Below are positions 1 through 5,174 of a DNA stretch of 5,631 nucleotides, one piece after another. Origin of the DNA: Acidobacteriota bacterium. Its GTDB lineage: Bacteria; Acidobacteriota; Blastocatellia; Pyrinomonadales; Pyrinomonadaceae. How positions within the stretch are numbered: position 1 is the first letter of the stretch; every line of letters begins with the position of its first letter. The notes under the pieces were generated by a model that worked only from the letters and a program-made list of their open reading frames with translations, did no database searches and was not told the origin of the DNA. The position numbers and the translations under genes were made by a program. The stretch is taken from the NCBI GenBank assembly GCA_003222855.1, contig QHXH01000345.1, positions 1 through 5,631 on the forward strand. The letters are read 5' to 3'.

Positions 1-830
1 CTGGCGCCTGTGATCAATGATTGATATGCAGTGAGATGCTGCCCCGTGCCAGAGCGCGGCAGTAGCTTAAGAAACACTTCGAGATCCTCGAAGCGGGGGA
101 TCACCTTTTCGATTCCCATCACCGCGATGTGAGTTTTCGGCAAGCTCGTCGTCAGCCGAATGTTTCCTTCATTCTCCAGAATCAAAATGGTTCCCGTTTC
201 GGCCACGCCGAAATTTACGCCGCTGATACCGATGTCGGCAGCACCAAACTTTTCCCGCAGCACGCGCCGCGCGGTAATCGTCAACGTGGGAATGTCATCG
301 GTAGGAGCGATGCCCAGCTTCTCAACAAACAACTCGGCGATCTGATGTCTCGTCTTGTGAATGGCGGGAGCGATAATGTGCGAAGGCGTTTCACCCGCCA
401 GCTGGATGATGTACTCGCCGAGATCAGTCTCGAGCGCTTCAATGCCTTCGGCCTCGAGCGCCGCGTTCAGATGAATTTCCTCAGTCGTCATGCTCTTGCT
501 CTTGACGACCAGTCGCGCCGCGCGTTCGCGCGCAAGTCGCTTGACGATTTCGTTTGCTTCAGCAGCGTCGCGGGCCCAATGAATCCGGGCGCCCGCCTTT
601 TCCGCATTCGCAGTGAACTCTTCCAGATATCTGTCGAGATGAAGAAGTGTCTCGTCCTTGATGCGGCGCGCCTGTGTTCGCAAGTCTTCCCAATCGGGCA
701 AGCTCTGCGCCGCCGCCAGCCGGCGTTTGCCGAACAATGATGTCGCCTGCCGCAGCGCCCCTCGCAACTGTAAGTCAGTCAGCGCGGCGCGGGCATTGGC
801 ATCGAAGGTTTCGGTGGTTAGGTGATTCAT
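1..830 (-). CDS. lutB: LutB/YkgF-type L-lactate oxidation iron-sulfur protein, N-terminal part (cut by left edge)
   Basis: This is the LUD-domain part of LutB, a cytoplasmic subunit of the LutABC complex that oxidises L-lactate to pyruvate. The minus-strand frame is open from the ATG at 830-828 to the window edge, giving 276 codons with no stop. The translation resembles E. coli YkgF throughout: KSKSMTTEEIHLN (residues 110-122), ETDLGEYIIQL (134-144), PAIHKTRHQI (155-164), ISGVNFGVAETGTI (202-215) and LPKTHIAVMG (230-239). LutB proteins are about 470 residues, so the C-terminal ferredoxin-like 4Fe-4S region lies beyond the left edge. An in-frame TGA directly precedes the ATG (833-831), so the start cannot lie further upstream. 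No clear Shine-Dalgarno sequence is visible. It follows lutA after 96 nt that hold a strong palindrome. LutC would be expected next but cannot be seen. Confidence 0.95.
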   Translation of the reverse strand, partial: MNHLTTETFDANARAALTDLQLRGALRQATSLFGKRRLAAAQSLPDWEDLRTQARRIKDETLLHLDRYLEEFTANAEKAGARIHWARDAAEANEIVKRLARERAARLVVKSKSMTTEEIHLNAALEAEGIEALETDLGEYIIQLAGETPSHIIAPAIHKTRHQIAELFVEKLGIAPTDDIPTLTITARRVLREKFGAADIGISGVNFGVAETGTILILENEGNIRLTTSLPKTHIAVMGIEKVIPRFEDLEVFLKLLPRSGTGQHLTAYQSLITGA

Positions 831-843
831 TCAATACGGGGCA

Positions 844-914
844 GTAGCCTGACCGTTAGGAAGGGCGCGTTTTCTATCGGTCAAAGACTACGCCCTCCCT
901 AACGGTCGGGCTAC
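844..914. repeat. Long imperfect palindrome (REP-like hairpin) between lutA and lutB
   Basis: Arms 844-867 and 891-914 are inverted copies matching at 22 of 24 positions, around a 23-nt loop. The right arm reads CGCCCTCCCTAACGGTCGGG and continues to CTAC. The two mismatches are transitions. The palindrome fills most of the 96-nt gap between the lutA stop and the lutB start. There is no U-run after the hairpin in the direction of transcription, so it does not look like a standard intrinsic terminator. It is more like an interspersed palindrome that could stabilise or process the mRNA. Its function is inferred only. Confidence 0.85.
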
Positions 915-926
915 CGCCCAATCTCC

Positions 927-1703
927 TCAAGTCTGCGCCAGCAATTCCGCCAGATGCATCACTCGAACTTTCGATCCGATTCGTGACAGGCGACCGCCGA
1001 TTTGCATCAGGCAACTCGCATCGCCGGAAACGACCGTATCGACTCCGCAAGTTTCGATGGCCTCAATTTTCTGGTCCAGAATCGCGGCTGATATCTCCGG
1101 ATATTTAACGGAGAAGGTGCCGCCAAAACCGCAACAGGCATCGGCGTTTTCCAGCTCAACGAACTCTGTTTCGCGCACATTTCTGATCAAGGTGCGCGGC
1201 TCATCGCGCACGCCTAATTCGCGCAAACCGTGACACGCATCATGCCATGTGACTCGCCCCTTGAAGCGAGCGCCGAGGTCTGTGATTTTTAGCACGCGCA
1301 CCAGAAACGAGCTGAACTCAAAGGTGCGGGCGGCCACTGCCCGCGCTCGCCGGCGCCACTCTTCATCTTCCGCAAATAAGACTTCGTAGTGATGCACCAT
1401 CGCGGTGCACGAACCGGAAGGACTGACGATGAATTCCGCCTCGCTCTCTTCGCTCAATTGAATGAAGCGCTCGGCAACTCGCCGCGCTTCCGCCCGATAT
1501 CCGGTATTGAAAGCCGGCTGGCCACAGCACGTCTGCCGCTCATCAAACTCGATTTCGCAGCCCGCGCGCCGCAACACTTCGACGGTGCTCGTGCCGACGC
1601 TGGACCACATTTGATCGACAATGCAGGTCACAAACAGTCCGACCTTGAGGCCACTGCCGATTGCCGATTGCCGATTGCCGATTGTGTGTGAATCAGCAGA
1701 CAT
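927..1703 (-). CDS. lutA: LutA/YkgE-type L-lactate oxidation protein with two CCG iron-sulfur domains
   Basis: LutA is the cysteine-rich subunit of the cytoplasmic LutABC L-lactate oxidation complex. Its CCG domains resemble those of HdrB and GlpC. The 258-residue protein has both complete motifs: C27, C59-C60-G and C99 in the first half (TCCGQPAF, SPSGSC), and C157, C190-C191-G and C231 in the second half (DACHG, ACCGFGG, GDASC). This is the usual layout and length for the family. The ATG at 1703 is the only reasonable start. Family homology begins at about residue 19 (LKVGLFVTC), and the preceding TIGNRQSAIGSG is the translation of a CCGATTG heptamer tract, so the protein carries an N-terminal tag derived from a repeat. 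The gene starts 4 nt after the stop of the MDR gene, which argues for cotranscription. Next to a fucose pathway, its likely substrate is the L-lactate produced by cleavage of diketodeoxyfuconate (inference). Confidence 0.94.
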   Translation of the reverse strand: MSADSHTIGNRQSAIGSGLKVGLFVTCIVDQMWSSVGTSTVEVLRRAGCEIEFDERQTCCGQPAFNTGYRAEARRVAERFIQLSEESEAEFIVSPSGSCTAMVHHYEVLFAEDEEWRRRARAVAARTFEFSSFLVRVLKITDLGARFKGRVTWHDACHGLRELGVRDEPRTLIRNVRETEFVELENADACCGFGGTFSVKYPEISAAILDQKIEAIETCGVDTVVSGDASCLMQIGGRLSRIGSKVRVMHLAELLAQT

Positions 1704-1784
1704 AATCTCATGAACGACAGTCTGATCTCGCGGAGCAGTATGCAGTATATAGCCAATTCATAATCGGCAATCGGCAATCGGCAA
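1655..1784. repeat. Inverted pair of CCGATTG heptamer tracts spanning the MDR-lutA junction
   Basis: The left tract (1655-1684) holds four full copies of TGCCGAT plus two bases. The right tract (1762-1784) holds three full copies of the inverse unit AATCGGC plus two bases. The right tract is a perfect 23-bp inverted match to 1661-1683, leaving a 78-nt spacer. The spacer holds a second heptamer-like doublet (GCAGTAT twice, about 1736-1748), the stop codon of the MDR gene and the start codon of lutA. The left tract is translated as residues 7-17 of LutA and the right tract as part of the C-terminal tail of the MDR. It could fold as a long stem in the mRNA over the lutA start region. Heptameric tandem repeats (STRR) are known in filamentous cyanobacteria; no relationship to those is shown here. 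Confidence 0.9.
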
Positions 1785-2976
1785 CTCCCTTGATGTATCC
1801 CGGCGTGTGGATGTCCGTGGCTAAAGCAGTCTGCACAGATTCAAGCGAAGTGTAACGGTGGGTAATGAACGGGGTGACATCGATTCGCTCCTGCTCGATG
1901 AGTTTCAATGCGCGCACGTACGCCGAAGGACGGCCGTCTGATTCGAACCCACCTGATGCACCTACGGGTGTAATTATCGTTGGTTCGCGGAACATAAGGT
2001 TATTCAGCACGCTGAGATCCACGCCCGCGTGACCGTGACCATAGAGCAACACGGTTGCCTGTTTTCGAATCAGTCCGGGAATAAACGCCAGCACCCGTCC
2101 GGCGCCCGATGCTTCAATCAGATAATCGACGCCTTTGCCCGCGGTGTAATCATGAACGGCCTCGACCGCATCGCGATCACCCGGATCAATACCCTGGTCT
2201 GCTCCGAGCTGCAGAGATAGATTCCTTTTCTCCGGGTTAGGCTCGCTTACCAATAACAATTCCTTGTAGCCGAGCACGCGTCTTAGATACTGGACAAACA
2301 TCAGTCCCGCGGGACCGGCGCCGCACACGAGCACCGATTCGACGTGACGGCCACCCGAGTCTCCATTCAACTGATACCGTGCCTGGGCGCGCGCGACTGA
2401 ATCGGACGCATGGATAACGCAGCCTAACGGCTCAGCCATCGCGGCGAGCATCAAATTCAGATCGCTACGGACTGGGATAGCATTAACCGCGGGCACTGCG
2501 ATGAACTCAGCCAGTCCGCCGGGCAGTCCAGTGATGCCATGTTCGGCGTAGGACTCGCATTGATGTGAATCGCCGGTCCGGCAATACTCGCAAAGCGTGT
2601 CGCGTCTCAGACTAAGACAATTCAGTCCCTGATCAATAACCACCCGATCGCCGCGCGCGAGGTCATTGACTTCGCCGCCTACTTCTTCGACACAGCCGCT
2701 GATTTCGTGGCCCAGGATCTGCGGATCGACATCGAAAGGAATGGGTTGCCCATACTCGTCGGTATTGTAATTCGCATGGCCCGCGAAAATGTGCGCATCA
2801 GTGCCGCACAGCCCCACGGCGGACACCCGCACGACCACTTCATGAGCCTTGGCAACCGGTAAAGGAACGTCACGCACTTCCACTCGCTCGACGCCACACA
2901 GCACCCCGGCTCGCATCGTGGCGCGGGTGTCGCCCAGCGCAGCCGGATTTTCCCATGCTCCAATCGAAGTGCTCAA
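1708..2976 (-). CDS. Zinc-dependent medium-chain dehydrogenase (sorbitol/threonine dehydrogenase-like), probable sugar dehydrogenase
   Basis: This is an NAD-linked polyol/sugar dehydrogenase of the MDR superfamily. Numbering from the TTG at 2976 gives 422 residues. Likely catalytic zinc ligands are C57 (GLCGTD), H90-E91 (LGHE) and E182 (AEPLG). The nucleotide-binding loop is G219-A-G-P-A-G224. An acidic residue in the second Rossmann strand region (E245 in VSEPN) suggests NAD over NADP. The structural-zinc lobe has spacing C120-x8-C129-x2-C132-x7-C140, whereas the first interval is normally x2. The TTG start is chosen because AGAGAGGA lies 4 nt upstream. A longer start at ATG 3024 would be encoded inside a repeat, and a shorter one at ATG 2916 (MRAGVL) matches where homology begins. 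The last 25 or so residues after GYIKG come from heptamer repeat and spacer sequence. Its substrate is uncertain: L-fucose or 2-keto-3-deoxy-L-fuconate would suit the neighbours (inference). Confidence 0.9.
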   Translation of the reverse strand: MSTSIGAWENPAALGDTRATMRAGVLCGVERVEVRDVPLPVAKAHEVVVRVSAVGLCGTDAHIFAGHANYNTDEYGQPIPFDVDPQILGHEISGCVEEVGGEVNDLARGDRVVIDQGLNCLSLRRDTLCEYCRTGDSHQCESYAEHGITGLPGGLAEFIAVPAVNAIPVRSDLNLMLAAMAEPLGCVIHASDSVARAQARYQLNGDSGGRHVESVLVCGAGPAGLMFVQYLRRVLGYKELLLVSEPNPEKRNLSLQLGADQGIDPGDRDAVEAVHDYTAGKGVDYLIEASGAGRVLAFIPGLIRKQATVLLYGHGHAGVDLSVLNNLMFREPTIITPVGASGGFESDGRPSAYVRALKLIEQERIDVTPFITHRYTSLESVQTALATDIHTPGYIKGVADCRLPIMNWLYTAYCSARSDCRS

Positions 2977-2980
2977 AAGG

Positions 2981-2988
2981 TCCTCTCT
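2981..2988 (-). promoter_or_regulatory. Shine-Dalgarno-like site favouring a TTG start for the MDR gene
   Basis: On the minus strand AGAGAGGA is followed by four bases and then TTG (2976-2974). This is one of the best ribosome-binding sites in the window: the other junctions show no clear purine-rich site. It sits between the cloverleaf repeat and the gene, so translation need not start inside the repeat at ATG 3024. The alternative start at ATG 2916 has no comparable site upstream. Confidence 0.5.
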
Positions 2989-2997
2989 TGTATTGCC

Positions 2998-3078
2998 GTG
3001 TCCTAATTGACGTGGCACGCGCATCCTGCGCGTGGACTCACGGGCGGGACGCCCGTGCCACTTTTAAGATTAGGACAC
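2998..3078. repeat. Double-hairpin (cloverleaf-like) palindromic element between the SDR and MDR genes
   Basis: The outer arms GTGTCCTAAT (2998-3007) and ATTAGGACAC (3069-3078) are perfectly complementary over 10 bp. Inside them are two 23-bp units, 3012-3034 and 3039-3061, which are inverted copies of each other (19 of 23 matching). Each unit is also its own hairpin: CACGCGCA/TGCGCGTG around TCC, and CACGGGCG/CGCCCGTG around GGA, both with perfect 8-bp stems. The element can therefore form either one long stem or two hairpins over a shared base. Its right end supplies the TAA stop and the last codons of the SDR gene. Compensating differences between the two hairpins (GCGC versus GGCG) keep both stems perfect, as expected if folding is under selection. 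It is not a tRNA. Confidence 0.88.
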
Positions 3079-4053
3079 TGCCGAAATTTCTGAATCTATG
3101 TCACTCGTATCCAAACGGCCGGCCTCACGTAGTTCCGTAAAGCGGCGCATCGTTTCGCGCACCCCAACTTCAAGTGGGGTCGACGGCAAATCGCCAATCA
3201 CGCGCTTGATGGCTGCATCATCCAGGGCCGGGGCGATCGGAATTAGCGGCCCGCCAAAGCTCACCAGTTCGCGCTCCGTGTTCTGGTTGATAACGTTCGC
3301 GATCCTTTCGACGTCCACAGTCTCGCCGTGCAGATTGAACACCATTGCTCCTGCGGGCGCCCCATCGGCACAACGTAAGAATGCGGCGGCAGTATCCTCT
3401 ACATACTGAAAATCAGTGGCTCCGCTAAAACGAATTCGAAACGGAACACCCAGGACGGCGGCCTTCATCGCTTTCGTCGGATCGCTCGTCAAACCTGCAT
3501 CTCGATTGACGCCGTACACCGTCAAAGGTCTTAGCCCAACACTGTTCAGTCCGTGATCCAGAAAATAGACTCGCGCATTCCCTTCGTTGGTGCGTTTGAA
3601 GACCCCGTAGTGCGTGGCCGGCTCAGTTGCGACGCTCTCGTCAACGGGTGTCTCAATCTCGCCGCCTCCGAAGACAGCCGCCGAGCTGGCATAAACGACC
3701 CGCTCGACGCCGGCTGACTTAGCCGATTCGAAAACATTCAAGGTGCCAATCACATTCACAAAAGCGCCGGCTACCGGATCAGCTTTGCAAGCCGGCACCT
3801 GCAATCCCGCGAGGTGAATCACGCGGCGAGCACCGGATCTTTCCAGAGCTGAACGCACTGCAGTCACGTCCGTGATATCGCCAACGATAAACCGCACGCG
3901 TTCAAGAGCACTCGGCACCATGATCGCATTCAGGCGGCGCGCGTCTTCACTGCGATCGAAAACGACCGGTGCATCGCCACGGTCGGCCAGCGCCTTCACA
4001 ATCCACGAACCAATGCAGCCTTGCGCTCCGGTTATGAAATAGGTCTGAGACAT
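3070..4053 (-). CDS. NAD(P)-dependent epimerase/dehydratase family protein (extended SDR)
   Basis: This 327-residue extended short-chain dehydrogenase has a complete active site. The Rossmann motif is TGAQGCIG (G9, G12, G15). D33 at the end of the second strand (VVFD) points to NAD. D59 lies in GDITD, HLAGLQ at 80-85 is the NNAG-like segment, and the catalytic residues are probably S124 (SSAAVFG), Y149 and K153 (YGVFK). RPLTVYG (175-181) and DFQYVEDTA (214-222) are typical of the NDP-sugar epimerase and sugar or uronate dehydrogenase branch. The exact reaction cannot be read from the sequence. In a fucose cluster it could oxidise L-fucose or a keto-deoxy acid, or it could be an epimerase. The ATG at 4053 aligns with the Rossmann start, but the upstream bases are repeat sequence and show no ribosome-binding site. 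The stop codon and final residues (AVS) are supplied by the cloverleaf repeat. Confidence 0.9.
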   Translation of the reverse strand: MSQTYFITGAQGCIGSWIVKALADRGDAPVVFDRSEDARRLNAIMVPSALERVRFIVGDITDVTAVRSALERSGARRVIHLAGLQVPACKADPVAGAFVNVIGTLNVFESAKSAGVERVVYASSAAVFGGGEIETPVDESVATEPATHYGVFKRTNEGNARVYFLDHGLNSVGLRPLTVYGVNRDAGLTSDPTKAMKAAVLGVPFRIRFSGATDFQYVEDTAAAFLRCADGAPAGAMVFNLHGETVDVERIANVINQNTERELVSFGGPLIPIAPALDDAAIKRVIGDLPSTPLEVGVRETMRRFTELREAGRLDTSDIDSEISAVS

Positions 4054-4055
4054 TT

Positions 4056-4200
4056 TGGAGTGCGGCGGCGGCGGGGTCCCTGCGCGAGCATCTCGCGTGG
4101 GGTGCCTCGACGCCGCTTTTTCATCTCGTCGATAACATTGTACCTTACAATTTTGTTTGACTTGACCGATTGGAAAGCGGCGTCAAGCCGCCGCACTCCA
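4056..4200. repeat. Inverted pair of a GC-rich palindromic unit, one copy split by a second hairpin
   Basis: The arms TGGAGTGCGGCGGC (4056-4069) and GCCGCCGCACTCCA (4187-4200) are perfectly complementary over 14 bp. Read on the minus strand from 4200, the right copy continues as TTGACGCCGCTTTCCAATC to 4168. In the left copy the corresponding part (CGACGCCGCTTTTTCATC, about 4108-4125) is displaced by about 38 nt (4070-4107). That segment contains its own hairpin, CGCGAG/CTCGCG around CAT (4083-4097). The left arm touches the SDR start region, and the right arm encodes the WSAAA tail and the stop codon of the lactonase. I interpret this as two copies of an interspersed unit in opposite orientation, one of them modified or interrupted. 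Confidence 0.75.
4137..4151. promoter_or_regulatory. Small AT-rich dyad, possible operator or promoter element
   Basis: ATTGTA and TACAAT are a perfect 6-bp inverted pair around CCT, in the AT-rich centre of the gap upstream of the SDR gene. On the minus strand TACAAT also resembles a -10 box, but no convincing -35 box stands at the right distance. The dyad is short and could occur by chance. Confidence 0.2.
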
Positions 4201-5052
4201 TATTTCTTCGTCCTCAATTCGATAAAACTCGATCGCGCTCTCTGAAAAGATTTGACGCTTACCCTTCTCATCAAGACCGGCCAGCAATATCTCAAATGAC
4301 TCCAACACCTGATCGTACGACGCCGCCAACAAACAGACGGGCCAATCGCTGCCAAACATCATGCGGGCCGGGCCAAAATATTCCAGCGCCTTCTCAACAT
4401 AAGGCCGCAAATCTTCGACCCGCCAGTTGGCCCAATTTGCTTCCGTTACCAGGCCTGAAAGCTTGCACCAGACGTTTGGACGCAACGCTGTTTCTTTCAG
4501 ATGCCGCGCCCAGTCATCGATCTCCCTGCGGGCAACCGGCGGCTTTGCCAGATGATCAATGACGAAGTGTAACTCTGGACATTCGTCAGCGACCCTCCTG
4601 GCATGCTTCAAGTGCCGCGTATGGACCAGCAAATCATACGACAGGCCTCTTGATGAAAGCTGACGCAAGCCATTCACCACCTGGTCCTGAATCAGCCAAT
4701 CATCGGCCGGCTCGCTTTCCACCAGATGTCGCACGCCCTTGAAGTTTGGGTGCGCGGTGAATTCATCTAACTGGCGCGCAACCTCAGCACTCTCTAAATC
4801 CACCCACCCAACTATTCCGCCGATGAAAGCGTGTTGATCCGCCAGACTCAACAACCAGCGCGTCTCTTCGAGGCTGTTGCTCGCTTGCACGAGAATCGTT
4901 CTATCGACCCGGTTCCGGTTCAGGACGGACGCGAGCGCCGCCGGCAAGTAGTCGTGACAAAGCACATCGACTTCGGGACTCATCCAGGGATAGTCGAACC
5001 GTCCAACCTGCCAGAAATGCTGATGGCTATCGACGATCAGATCATTTACCAT
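4183..5052 (-). CDS. Amidohydrolase family protein, probable L-fuconolactonase (COG3618 type)
   Basis: This 289-residue TIM-barrel amidohydrolase is of the type that hydrolyses sugar lactones; L-fuconolactonase would convert L-fucono-lactone to L-fuconate in the cytoplasm. Visible landmarks are VDSHQHFW (H10, H12) on the first strand, FKGVRHL (104-110), LLVHTRHL (H144), FVIDHLAKP (D166, H167), WCKLSG (195-200) and FGSDWPV with the likely catalytic D236. Length and motif order match the family. The neighbouring GH29 fucosidase makes fuconolactone the favoured substrate; related enzymes act on rhamnono-, galactono- or dicarboxylate lactones. The ATG at 5052 lies inside an AT-rich heptamer array and has no clear ribosome-binding site. 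Homology begins at once (LIVDSHQHFW), so this start is sound. The terminal WSAAA and the TGA come from a GC-rich repeat that overlaps the 3' end. Confidence 0.92.
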   Translation of the reverse strand: MVNDLIVDSHQHFWQVGRFDYPWMSPEVDVLCHDYLPAALASVLNRNRVDRTILVQASNSLEETRWLLSLADQHAFIGGIVGWVDLESAEVARQLDEFTAHPNFKGVRHLVESEPADDWLIQDQVVNGLRQLSSRGLSYDLLVHTRHLKHARRVADECPELHFVIDHLAKPPVARREIDDWARHLKETALRPNVWCKLSGLVTEANWANWRVEDLRPYVEKALEYFGPARMMFGSDWPVCLLAASYDQVLESFEILLAGLDEKGKRQIFSESAIEFYRIEDEEIWSAAA

Positions 5053-5078
5053 TTGTCATTGGACATTTTTCATTTTTC
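5044..5078. repeat. Degenerate AT-rich heptamer array overlapping the lactonase start codon
   Basis: Five consecutive 7-nt units on the plus strand begin with ATT and end in C: ATTTACC, ATTTGTC, ATTGGAC, then ATTTTTC twice. The period is exact over 35 nt. The start codon of the lactonase (5052-5050) spans two units, and the array continues through codon 3. A partner array in opposite orientation lies at 5131-5151. Confidence 0.65.
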
Positions 5079-5130
5079 AGATTTTGGTTTTGACTACTTC
5101 AGCCGGCACTATCGATGACAAACGGCAGAT

Positions 5131-5151
5131 ATCAAATATCAAATGGAAAAT
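5131..5151. repeat. Second AT-rich heptamer array, opposite orientation
   Basis: Two copies of ATCAAAT are followed by GGAAAAT, all on a 7-nt period. These units resemble the reverse complement of those at 5044-5078 (GACAAAT, GGTAAAT, GAAAAAT). The two arrays therefore form a loose inverted pair around a spacer of about 52 nt. The gap from 5053 to 5174 holds nothing else that I can identify. Confidence 0.5.
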
Positions 5152-5174
5152 AGAAACACACCGCGCTCAAAAGA

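Noticed and set aside
129..740. Plus-strand open frame of about 200 codons
   Set aside because: It lies antisense to the LutB coding region, whose minus-strand translation matches YkgF along its whole length. The plus-strand product has no recognisable family features.
844..914. Rho-independent terminator between lutA and lutB
   Set aside because: The stem is strong but no U-run follows it on the minus strand, and the downstream gene belongs to the same complex.
1655..1784. CRISPR-like array
   Set aside because: The repeats are 7 nt, directly abutting and without spacers, and no cas gene is present.
2998..3078. Possible tRNA or other structured RNA gene, because of the cloverleaf shape
   Set aside because: There is no T-loop consensus, no anticodon-type loop (the hairpin loops are 3 nt) and no acceptor-like end. 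The symmetry of the two arms fits a repeat better.
4032..4355. Second minus-strand frame overlapping the lactonase 3' end and the SDR start
   Set aside because: It is out of frame with the conserved lactonase motifs, runs through repeat sequence, and its product is arginine-rich with no family features.
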